Shown piece by piece: positions 42,569 through 51,565 of a stretch of 64,000 nucleotides of DNA (the stretch's first letter is position 1; the number at the start of each line of letters is the position of its first letter). The notes below the pieces were generated by a model. The model was not told the origin of the DNA, did no database searches, and saw nothing but the letters and a program-made list of their open reading frames with translations. Source of the DNA: Vicia villosa (Eukaryota > Streptophyta > Magnoliopsida > Fabales > Fabaceae); the NCBI RefSeq assembly GCF_029867415.1, contig NW_026705765.1, positions 310,001 to 374,000 of the forward strand, in the 5' to 3' direction. The position numbers were made by a program, and so were the translations under genes.

Positions 42569-42666
42569 GTCATGACGTCATGATGTTATGTGAATGCAAC
42601 ACAATAGGTAAAACATAAGGTAATAAGGACGAGTGAGTACCACAAGAAAACCAAAGGGTTAGTAGC
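42569..42666 (-). other. Ogre F remnant between elements D and A
   Basis: This 98-bp piece begins with the second GTCAT duplication of D and ends in GTAGC just before the Ogre A LTR. Joined across D it continues the Ogre F 3' UTR seen up to 23994. It is therefore the only part of F visible to the right of D. Confidence 0.75.
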
Positions 42667-44243
42667 TGTCATACCCCAATTTTTGACCTAAGATACCACC
42701 TCATATCATTTGCATATGCATCATTTGCATCTCTAACAAATTGCATAGCTTGTGTTTGTTACTTGTGACTCAGCAGGGTTTAATCAGGAAATCACTCATC
42801 AGTACAGGTAACAATCAATTAGGGTTTTGTTCTCCCTTCATTTCAAAAGAACTATCTTCATCAACAATCAACATTTGGTCCCCAGAGATTCACTTCAACA
42901 AACTCAACAGCTTTGAATCGACTGAATTAGGGTTTTGACTGAAGACAGCATACTCCTGACTTTTGCTCAGGATTTGACCTAATGACTTGGGACATGACCT
43001 CAAAACCCCAAGTACATCATTTTGACCTAATCCATTGGCTCAGAACATCTCCTATACAAAGATTGATCAGACAAATCCTCAGATCAGGGTTTTTGAACTA
43101 TCAGGGACTGAAATCAGGGATCACATTTGGGAAACCCTAAAAATCCCCAGGGAGTCAATCAAAGGTTTCAATCATCTTCAAATAATCCCTATGACAATAT
43201 ACAATGGAAATTGTATCTCAATCCAAGACCTACAGGCATCAATTTCATCAGGTCGACAATTAGGGTTTTTTGACCTAATTCACTAAACCACTGACTTTTT
43301 AATCAGGACATGGTGCCACAACTCAAATCATGATTCAATATCCTCAAATGCTTCAATATGATCCATTCATACTATTCATTTGATGAGGATAGCTTGTTTC
43401 ATTTGAAATCTCCAGAAACGCGATTCGTCTGAAAAAGTCAACTGTACAAGATCACCATTGACTTTTGGGGAATTTTGGTCAACCATGACTTTTGAAGTTT
43501 TGAATCATCAATATATGATATGAGAAGTCATTTGATCAAGAAAAATCAAGAAAATCAATCAAGAATCAAAAGTCAAAAGTTTGACTTTTCATACTTAGAA
43601 AAATTTCTAAGTGTTTTTCAATGGTTTTTTCCAAACTTTGGAAGGGAATTTCTCAAAATTTCACCTACAAACTGAAAAAAACTTCCAACATGAAAGTTGT
43701 AGATTTTGATCCAATAAACAACTTTGACACATATAAATGTTTTCCATAAGATCAACCATTTAAGAGATATGGTGCTTCAAAGTTGGTACTTTTTGAAAGT
43801 TTCACTTGAAATCTCATTTTCTTCAAAGTTCATGGATCTTTTTCACCCATTTCCTTAAAGGTCTTGAAGAAACTTTCAACTAGGGTTTTGAAGTGTGTAA
43901 TATGAGCTTTTCAAAATGTCCAAGAGCATGAAAAAATATGGAGTGTAGCTATGGTTTTGAATTTTGCCATTAGTGAACTTTTCACTTGAAATTTCAAGCC
44001 ATTTTCACAAAGTTATGAACCAAATTGCCAAATGGACCAAGTAATGATGCATAGAGGCAATAATTGGAGATATTTTTCTGATTTGAGACAGATGGGAAAG
44101 AGATAAGAAGCATAGCCAATTTTAACCATGGTTTAGTAACTTTAACCATATGCATTTAATGGTAAGATTCCATTCTATCTCTTAAGTGCCAAATCACCAT
44201 TCTTTGATCAACTTGCAAAGCTTGGAGTTCAGAATCCTTGGCC

Positions 44244-44251
44244 TATAAATA
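44244..44251 (+). promoter_or_regulatory. TATA box of Ogre A LTR
   Basis: TATAAATA in CTTGGCCTATAAATAGAGG. The same context is found in the LTRs of B (55302-55309, minus) and C (60731-60738), about 1.5 to 1.6 kb from the LTR start. Conservation in all three makes it the likely transcription start region. Confidence 0.7.
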
Positions 44252-45194
44252 GAGGTCCAAACTTCATTCAAATTCACACCAAAACCTCATAATCATAGGT
44301 TTTCTCTCTTCTTTCTTAAGTTACAAGTTTCATGAGTTTCAAAGAGGGAGAATTGCAATTTCCATCTCTTGCAATTTCTAAGCAAAGTGAGGGTTCTAAC
44401 ATCCCATAAACATCAAATGTGAAGTGTTTGATCCATCCACACACCCCAAAAACACTCAGAATTCAAAATCACTACCTCACCTCCATATGAACACATAATG
44501 AGCCTTATCATGCCAATTTTCATTCAAGCTCATATCTGTCCAAACTAACCTTCCAAACACATTCCATATACCATATATGAGCTATCCCAACTATCATCCA
44601 TGATCTGAAACATCTCCATCTTCAAATTCGATTCATACTTGAAGCAACTGCAGTTCAGGTTCCATAGCTTAGCTCAGATGAATTCAAACTGTTCCAAGCA
44701 TTCAAACATGTTCCATAAGGTCCATTGATGCTGTCCAGATCAAGAAACAACATCTGTAACACCTCCAGGCACGATTTCAAATTCCAGTTTGGCCGTTTTT
44801 GAAGGTAAGCCTCATGAACTTCAAACTCTATCATGCACGCATCATAAATGAAATATTGATATACCATCTTGTTTCTGCACCTATGAGGATCATTAACCCT
44901 CAATCAATTGCATCATATCATGATCATACACGATTTCACAATGATTTGTCATATTAGGGTTCTTCGTGTTCATCAGAGAATCAGTGGCCTTAGAGTTAAA
45001 ATAAATGAAATTAAATGGTACCATCATGATCCTTGTGAAAAAACGAGTGAGTTAGACCCTTCACTTGATCAATTTGGTTCAGTTTTCATAATTTTCAAAA
45101 TCAAATGGGGATGGTGTTCTTGGCGCCATTTTCTGTTCAGAATTTTCAAATTGTTAGTTTTAAATATAATCAAATGAGTGTGTATTATTAACAA

Positions 45195-45262
45195 GCTGCG
45201 CGCGCAGCTCAGTTGGTTGTTGTTTTGGCTGGTAAGTATAAGGGCGTGGGTTCAAACCCTTG
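45195..45262 (+). other. tRNA-like module with palindrome in Ogre A LTR
   Basis: The perfect 14-bp palindrome GCTGCGCGCGCAGC (45195-45208) runs into an A-box-like AGCTCAGTTGG (45206-45216). A B-box-like GGTTCAAACCC follows at 45249-45259. The B-box arm itself can pair (GGGTT..AACCC). Some 950 bp lie between the TATA box and this module. A full cloverleaf was not found. It resembles a tRNA-derived sequence fixed in the LTR. Confidence 0.55.
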
Positions 45263-45726
45263 TAAAGACAAAACCCAATTTTTTACCACTTATTTTCTTC
45301 ATTTTTTTAACAACTTCATCATTTAATTTAACCAATCAAATTAACTCATTTTAATTTCATTTTTTGTACACTTCTCATTTAATATATGTATTTTATGAAT
45401 ACCAAAAAAAATCACCAAAAAATATTTATTTAATACATTTTTAAATAGGTTTAAAATGACATGTTTTTAAGTGTTTTTTAATACTTTAAATTTTGTTTTT
45501 CATTTGATTTTTCAAACCTAATCACTTGTAAATATTTTTGTGATCAAACCCTAATTTTTTAGGTCTTAATTAAGCATTAAAATTTGATTTTTACTTAATT
45601 AAGTTGACTTTTGTCAAATTCAAATTGTTTTAAAACAAACGATCATTCTTTTCAAAACAATAAACCATTTCTTTTTGAAAACTATTGATTAAATCTTTTT
45701 AATTGATCAATTGATTTTCAAAACGA

Positions 45727-46330
45727 TGTGGGGCCTCTCGAATATTAGAGAGTATAAGTCCCTTTTCTTTTTCTTTGTACAGTTTTTTTTTTAAACAGAA
45801 AACTTTTTCCGAAACTTCAAAACAATTTTTTTAACAACAAATCACACATCTTTTTCAAACCATCCACCCTGTTTTATGAAAATAAAACAGGGGCCTCTCG
45901 AATATTAGAGAGTGTAAATCCCACTTCTTTTCTTTTTGTACAGTTTTTTTTAAACAGAAAACTCTTTCAAAACAAACTTTCAAACAGTTTTTCAAACGAC
46001 GCGTCTGTAAATAAAAACAATCAACCATGTTTTGTAAATAAAACACGGGCCTCCACGTAGGTATAAGTCCCAAGCCCTTTTGTACATACCCATTCATGTA
46101 CATGAAATTAGGTATTTCATTGTACACACCGTTTTGTACATATCTCGATCAGTTTGATTTTTAACTTTGAATAACAAACCAAAAATGAAGGTTTCTTTAA
46201 ATCTTCCCAAAAATACCATGGGCCTCCATGTAGGTATAAGTCCCAAGCCCCTTTGTAAATACCTGTTTACATAGCTTTGAATAAATTCAAGTGGACCTCT
46301 CCTCGAGTATGAGTTCTGAGCCCCTATATA
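45727..46330 (+). repeat. LTR subrepeats GGGCCTC..GTATAAGTCCC in Ogre A
   Basis: Five modules start near 45731, 45891, 46047, 46209 and 46291. The first two contain the near-palindrome CTCTCGAATATTAGAGAG; the next two have CCACGTAGG or CCATGTAGG instead. Each is followed by GTATAAGTCCC-like text and a T/A-rich part with TTTGTACA. Period is about 160 bp. Copy number differs between LTRs: B has three of the first type, A and C two. Confidence 0.8.
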
Positions 46331-46489
46331 TACAAATGGAGCATGCTTACAGGTATATTTCCTTCATAAACTCCATTATATACACACACTCTGTCATATA
46401 TAACTGTTCATGTACTTGTTCATGTTTGTTTGTACTTGTTCATACTTGTGATTGTGTTATATGCTTATTCAACTTAGTACAACACTAGG

Positions 46490-46755
46490 TTCCCCATAGC
46501 CTCCTATTGGGCTTCGTGCAAAGAATCTCCACTAGTTTAGGTTAGGACATAGAGTATGGTTTCCCGGTGAAATCGCTCTAAGAGCTCAAACCAACTATAC
46601 CATGCCTCCCCTTGGGCTTTGTACAAACGAGTGACCCTCCCATAGCCTCCTCTTGGGCTTACAATGCAAGGACCCTGGATTGTCCCTCCCATAGCCTCCT
46701 CTTGGGCTTACAATGCAAGGACCCTCGGATAGCCTCCTCTTGGGCTTCGTACAAG
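46490..46755 (+). repeat. LTR subrepeats TAGCCTCCTCTTGGGCTT in Ogre A
   Basis: Five copies of a core like TAGCCTCCTCTTGGGCTT, some followed by ACAATGCAAGGACCC, at about 46497, 46603, 46640, 46690 and 46731. The same set lies in B (about 52590-52850) and C (about 63017-63270). The reading-frame-long antisense ORF of 65 codons across it is a consequence of the repeat. Confidence 0.75.
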
Positions 46756-46871
46756 GACCCACGGGCTTCTTATAAGCATCCCCAATATCCAAATCAAATA
46801 CCCTAGGAGATTAGACATTTTTCATCTCTATGCTAGGAGTATCTCTTCTATATCATCACAAACAATCAATC

Positions 46872-47065
46872 AATCAAAATCAAACTTTTTTTGCCACAAG
46901 GCTGGCTAATCAATCAAACTGTTTTACCGCCGTACTGGATGATTAATCAAAGTTTTTGTCACAAGGCTGACTTCATTGAAACTTTTGCCACAAGGCTGGC
47001 TGATTAATCAAAGTTTTTGTCACAAGGCTGACTTCATTGAAACTTTTGCCACAAGGCTGGTTAAA
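46872..47065 (+). repeat. LTR subrepeats GCCACAAGGCTGGCT in Ogre A
   Basis: Alternating units GCCACAAGGCTGGCT..AATCAA and GTCACAAGGCTGACTTCATTG recur about every 30 bp, five or more in all. Matching blocks are in B (about 52255-52470) and C (about 63405-63615). Confidence 0.75.
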
Positions 47066-47748
47066 CAAAAACATCTTTATCATTCTAAGCACCCTAAGTG
47101 GCATGGCCCCGGGCTTATAATGAAAAGATTTTCAAACAAAAATCAAACAGATGTATGTGATGATATAGATTAGATACATCTAGCATTTAGACGACATTTG
47201 TCTATTTTCCTTTGCTTCCACTAGCATAAGTGGGAACTACGATTGCTCTGACTTTCTCAACATCCCTTTGAGAATACGTAGGCACAAGGTCGATCCTTGG
47301 CGAGCAAAACAAAACAAAAAAAAACCATTCAAACCTTAGCACCCGTAGACCCCGAGCTACAGATGCTCTGATTCCCTCTAAGGGATATGTATGCAGAGGA
47401 TCGCGATGATCTTTGCGAGCATAATCAAACAAACACCTTAGGTCCCACCTATTTCACAACAGAACCTTCACCGTAGCATAGAATAAAAAACAATAAAGAA
47501 CCCTGTAGAGTACTACAGATACGTTGGGTGCTAATACCTTCCCTTCGTATAACCAACCCTCTTACCCAAGATCTCCCCCCACTTTTAGGTTATTGCAGCT
47601 TTTTTCCTTTTCCTCCTTTGGAAATAATAAAAAGTTTGGTCGGTACAAAAGAAAAATCATTTTTTGAGCACTCGAGCCCAAAGAAGGCATCAGGTGTCTC
47701 ATCCACAAAAAAGAGGAACAAAACGGTTTTTCGCCCGCGACAGAAAAA

Positions 47749-47766
47749 TGGCGACTTCACTGGGGA
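47749..47766 (+). other. Primer binding site of Ogre A
   Basis: TGGCGACTTCACTGGGGA begins 6 bp after the LTR end GCGACA at 47742. This is the tRNA-Arg-type site used by Ogre elements, from my knowledge of the family. It fixes the LTR end and the direction of A. Confidence 0.8.
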
Positions 47767-48540
47767 CCATCTTTTTATTGTTTCCAAAGGAAGGGTTATT
47801 TCTAATTATTGTTTTTATTTTAATTTTTGTTATATGTGTGATTCTTTGGTTCTGTTACTTGTGTGGTTCTGTTACAAGTGATACATTATGGACAAATCCT
47901 AACCCGGATTAAGTACACATAAGAAATTAGGTGGAGGGTATAGTCATGTGCAGGCGCACTTGAGAATCCTTCCGCTCAGTGGAGGTTCCTTGTTGGTAAT
48001 ATATGTTTAGCATGCTTTCGTAGCGAAGACATTATTGCCGCATTGAACTGTAGAAGCTGAGAGACCGTAGAACCCCAACCCATCCTGGCCTTATTAGGAC
48101 GTGGTGCAGAAACGATCCAGGTGAAGACTTGGATAGTTGTCATGCGGAGAACCACACTCAGACGAGTTTTTCTTGAGAATATTTCTGGCTCATCAGTTTA
48201 GTTGTGAAAGCCGGTAATATCCGAAAGAAAAATGTAGACTCTGACGTATCAGTAGAACATGTTGTACAGGTGATTAACTAGATCTATCCCTATTTGGTTC
48301 TCTGACCTCATGCTCGTGACGCTGGACCTTTGAACCTGTGTGTACTATGTTTGAATTACCATGTTTGTGTACCATGTTTGCGTTACCATTACCATGTCTG
48401 TTTTACCATGTTTGAATATGTGGCATTCATGCATCCACGCATTCATACATTCAAAAAAAAAACCCATTTTTTTTCCATAAAAACATGATTTTTCCAAAGA
48501 TTTAGAGAAATTTTCTTTGCAAACATTTTAGGATTTAGTC
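47767..48540 (+). other. Ogre A leader between primer site and ORF1
   Basis: Untranslated leader of about 770 bp. It includes several near-repeats of ACCATGTTTG near 48340-48420. Frames at 47528-47912 cross the LTR end and are not genes. No splice or packaging signal could be fixed by eye. Confidence 0.6.
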
Positions 48541-50076
48541 ATGGAAGAAGTAAAAAGGCATACCAAGAAATACGGTTTCAAAGCGCCTGATGTGGGAAAA
48601 CTGATAGAGTTAGCATCTTCTGTACAAAATCCTTCTAATTTTAGGAAAAGTTATGGAAAACTTTTGCCTATCCTGAACACTCATGTTGATGAAGGACTTC
48701 TCAAAACTCTGGTTCAGTTCTATGATCCCGTCTACCGTTGTTTTACCTTTCCAGACTACCAGTTGGTACCGACCTTGGAAGAATATGCCAATCTTTTGGG
48801 TATCCCTGTGTCTGACAAAATACCCTTCAATGGTTTGGAAGCCATTCCTAAGTCACATGTCATTGCAACAAGTATCCACTTGAAGAAATCTGAAGTAGAG
48901 AGTAATTGGACTACCAAAGGAAACCTCCCGGGTTTAACTTCACACTTCCTGGTAAAGAAAGCCTTTGATTTCATCGAAACTAGTAGCATGATAGCTTTTG
49001 AAGCTGTACTAGCCTTGCTCATCTATGGGTTGGTTCTGTTTCCCAATGTCGACAACTTTGTTGATATCAATGCCATAAAGATTTTTCTGATTGGAAATCC
49101 TGTTCCGACTTTACTTGGTGACATGTATTTCTCTGTCCATCATAGGAATCGCCAAGGCGGTGGAATCATTGTATGTTGTGCACCTCTATTGTTCAAATGG
49201 ATTGTTTCACACTTACCTGAGTCTCCTATTTTCACAGAAAACCGAGAAGGTTTGCGTTGGCCTCGAAGACTTATGTCTCTTACTAATAATGATATCCGTT
49301 GGTATACCTTGGCTCGCTGTGGTACAGAAACCATTGATAGTTGCGGAGAATTCGCCAACGTACCTCTCATTGGTACACAAGGAGGAATTAACTACAATCC
49401 GATCTTAGCCCGACGACAACTCGGGTATGCAAATTCAGTTAAACCTGTTGGTCTCGCAGTAGAAAGCTACTTCTATCAAGAAAGGGAAGATCCTCAAAGG
49501 TTGAAGACAAGAATGATGAGAGCTTGGTACGACGTCCGATGGAAAGAAAAAGGTGAGGAAAAGAATTGCATTGCTACGGACGCCTACACCTGCTGGGTAA
49601 AGAAAAGAGCAAAGGAGTTTCAAATGCCTTATGATTATGAAAAACCCATGTCTCTTGTGGTACCTCAACTACCCAATATTCCCATTCCCACTATGAAGGA
49701 ATACCAAGACACTTTAGCCAAGATGAGGTTAGAGAAAAATGCTTGGGAGCACAAGTTTCGTAGGACCGATATGGAAAACAGAAGGTTGAAGAAACAAGTG
49801 AAAGATCACGAAGAAACTCTCTACTGTCAAGATGGATGGCTCATGAGTAAAGATGAGAAGATTCGTCAGAAAGACGCTGCAATCAAGAGATACATCAAAG
49901 AAAGCAAGAAAAAACCTGAAGGTTCAACAAGCAACGCTCCAACTCCTGACAATTGGAAGAATATTGTTGACAAGCTAAAGACCGAAAAGGCCGAATTGAA
50001 AGCTTACTATGGGAAAGAAATCATGAAGCTCAAACTGCACAATGCATTTGGTTCTTCGTCTGATGAAGATGCTTAG
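48541..50076 (+). CDS. Ogre ORF1 protein (function unknown)
   Basis: An intact 511-residue frame upstream of gag, the hallmark extra ORF of Ogre elements. The start MEEVKRHTKKYGFKAPDVGK and the following FYDPVYRCFTFPDYQLVPT and LEEYANLLGIPV are family-typical. They resemble the plant-mobile-domain-like region seen in many plant transposon and host proteins. Further blocks are LALLIYGLVLFPNVDNFVD and IKIFLIGNPVPTLLGDMY. Residues from about 385 to 490 are charged and heptad-like (DTLAKMRLEKNAWEHKFRR, ENRRLKKQVKDHEE), a probable coiled coil, with a short acidic end (SSSDEDA). The role is not known; the coiled coil suggests a partner, perhaps Gag. No frame break is seen, so this part of A is well preserved. 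Confidence 0.88.
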   Translation: MEEVKRHTKKYGFKAPDVGKLIELASSVQNPSNFRKSYGKLLPILNTHVDEGLLKTLVQFYDPVYRCFTFPDYQLVPTLEEYANLLGIPVSDKIPFNGLEAIPKSHVIATSIHLKKSEVESNWTTKGNLPGLTSHFLVKKAFDFIETSSMIAFEAVLALLIYGLVLFPNVDNFVDINAIKIFLIGNPVPTLLGDMYFSVHHRNRQGGGIIVCCAPLLFKWIVSHLPESPIFTENREGLRWPRRLMSLTNNDIRWYTLARCGTETIDSCGEFANVPLIGTQGGINYNPILARRQLGYANSVKPVGLAVESYFYQEREDPQRLKTRMMRAWYDVRWKEKGEEKNCIATDAYTCWVKKRAKEFQMPYDYEKPMSLVVPQLPNIPIPTMKEYQDTLAKMRLEKNAWEHKFRRTDMENRRLKKQVKDHEETLYCQDGWLMSKDEKIRQKDAAIKRYIKESKKKPEGSTSNAPTPDNWKNIVDKLKTEKAELKAYYGKEIMKLKLHNAFGSSSDEDA

Positions 50077-50399
50077 GATTGTTTAGCTTTTTATTTGCTT
50101 TTGTAAGGAGCTACGCTCCAATGTTGTAACATTTCCAATTATTGTAATAAAATAAAAAAAATGAATGAATAAAAGATTTGTTTGTGTTCAAATGTTTGCA
50201 AGAGAATAATCTTTAAAATATTTGGAAAAATCATAAACTTCTTTTTGCATACATCATTCTGCATATCGAGTCTGTTGTATAGAGTCTCATCTTTTGGATC
50301 TTTCTCCAATAGATCGTCAAGCTGTCGCGTCTCAAAGTTTCTCGACCGCGCTCGCAATCAGATCACAGATACAATACTCGTTCAAGCAGAAGAAGAGTA
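50077..50399 (+). other. Spacer between Ogre ORF1 and gag
   Basis: AT-rich at first, then less so. Contains AATAAAATAAAAAAAATG near 50146-50163, which resembles a poly(A) signal context after ORF1. No coding frame of note; the short overlapping frames in both strands lack recognisable content. Confidence 0.55.
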
Positions 50400-51539
50400 A
50401 TGGAACACTCTGAACAAGAGAATATTGAGCTCCGTGGTACGGTGACCACCCTTCAGGAAAAGTTGGAAAGTCTCACTACTCTGGTTGACTCTTTAATGGC
50501 CGCACAGAATCAGCCGCCGCCACCTAACAGTCAAGCAACAGTAACATCTGAGGTCACTACTCCAGTTTCTACAGTTGCGTTCGGTATTCCATCTTTCTCC
50601 ATGCCAGAAGGTTGGGGCACGCCTTTCAGCTTTGGTACAGGATTTCGCCATAATTTCTCTGGGGTTCAAACATCCACAACTGAAGCGCCTGCTGCTCAGA
50701 GTTCACAGTTCACTCCAAATCAGGGGATAACTTTTTCTCAAGTTACTATGGCACTTTCTCAACCCACTATGACGGTTCCGACTCCTATGGTTCACACTGT
50801 TCCTTACGGAGACAATGAGGTTTATCATGATCAGGGTGATAGCACAAATCAGCGAAGCCTTGTAGGAGATCTCCAAGAACAATTCAACAAGATTCAGCTG
50901 GAAGTTAAAGCTATTCGGGGAAAAGATTTGTTTGGAAAGAATGCCCAGGAGCTATGTTTGGTTCCCAGTGTACAAATACCAGCTAAATTCAAGGTCCCAG
51001 ACTTTGAGAAGTATAAAGGTAGTTCTTGTCCGCAAAGCCATCTTGTGATGTATGCCAGGAAGATGTCTACTTATGCAGATAATCATCAGTTGCTTATCCA
51101 TTACTTTCAAGACAGTTTAACTGGTGCCGCACTGAAGTGGTACACAGGTTTGGATAGCACCAATATTCGGACTTTCAACGACCTAGGTGAGGCCTTTGTC
51201 CGACAATACAAGTATAACTCGGATATGGCTCCAGACAGAGATCAGCTTCGGTCCATGGCTCAGAAAGATCATGAAGCTTTCAAAGAGTATGCCCAACGAT
51301 GGAGAGAAACTGCTGCTCAGATTAATCCACCGTTAAAAGAGAAAGAGATGACAAAGATCTTCTTGAATACTCTCGGTCCGTTTTACTATGAACGCATGAT
51401 TGCTAGTGCTCCAAGTGATTTCACCGAAATGGTAAACATGGGGATGCGTCTAGAAGAAGGAGTCCGAACCGGACGTCTGACTAAAGAAGGTGGATCTTCA
51501 AGTGGAATCAAAAAGTTTGGAAGTGGTTTCCCAAAGTAG
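50400..51539 (+). CDS. Ogre A gag (truncated by insertion of Ogre B)
   Basis: The frame encodes 379 residues. A short coiled-coil-like start (IELRGTVTTLQEKLESLTTL) is followed by a Pro/Gln/Thr-rich region (to about 150). The retrotransposon gag domain, about 190-350, has FKVPDFEKYKGSSCP, MYARKMSTYADNHQLLIHYF, DSLTGAALKWYTGLD, WRETAAQINPPLKEKEM and IFLNTLGPFYYERMI. It stops at TAG after GSGFPK. The same frame remains Ogre gag-like for a few codons past the stop (KEQSVDMV), so the TAG looks like a point change or a read-through signal rather than the natural end. Then Ogre B begins at 51566. The nucleocapsid end is missing. Confidence 0.88.
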   Translation: MEHSEQENIELRGTVTTLQEKLESLTTLVDSLMAAQNQPPPPNSQATVTSEVTTPVSTVAFGIPSFSMPEGWGTPFSFGTGFRHNFSGVQTSTTEAPAAQSSQFTPNQGITFSQVTMALSQPTMTVPTPMVHTVPYGDNEVYHDQGDSTNQRSLVGDLQEQFNKIQLEVKAIRGKDLFGKNAQELCLVPSVQIPAKFKVPDFEKYKGSSCPQSHLVMYARKMSTYADNHQLLIHYFQDSLTGAALKWYTGLDSTNIRTFNDLGEAFVRQYKYNSDMAPDRDQLRSMAQKDHEAFKEYAQRWRETAAQINPPLKEKEMTKIFLNTLGPFYYERMIASAPSDFTEMVNMGMRLEEGVRTGRLTKEGGSSSGIKKFGSGFPK

Positions 51540-51565
51540 AAAGAACAAAGTGTTGACATGGTATC

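Larger units (their letters stand above)
42667..47742 (+). repeat. 5' LTR of Ogre A
   Basis: It is 5,076 bp, TGTCATACCCCAATTTTTGAC to CGCCCGCGACA, with TGTC/GACA inverted termini. TATA box at 44244-44251. From about 45195 there is a tRNA-like module. From 45727 there are tandem modules (GGGCCTC..GTATAAGTCCC; TAGCCTCCTCTTGGGCTT; GCCACAAGGCTGGCT). The U5 end holds CCTTCCCTTCGTATAACC. The many small frames here recur in B and C and reflect LTR homology, not genes. Confidence 0.93.
42667..51565 (+). mobile_element. Ogre A, 5' portion (LTR, ORF1, gag), interrupted by Ogre B
   Basis: This is a Ty3/gypsy Ogre element in plus orientation: 5' LTR 42667-47742, primer site 47749-47766, leader, ORF1 48541-50076, gag 50400-51539. 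The sequence continues gag-like for 26 nt past a TAG and is then cut at 51565 by the end of Ogre B. Candidate target duplication bases are GTAGC (42662-42666) for A. The rest of A (protease, RT, integrase, 3' LTR) must lie beyond the window. ORF1 upstream of gag and the tRNA-Arg-type primer site identify the Ogre lineage. Confidence 0.9.

Noticed and set aside
45195..45262. Functional tRNA gene
   Set aside because: A and B boxes are present but no acceptor and anticodon stems that pair properly could be drawn. It is called tRNA-like only.
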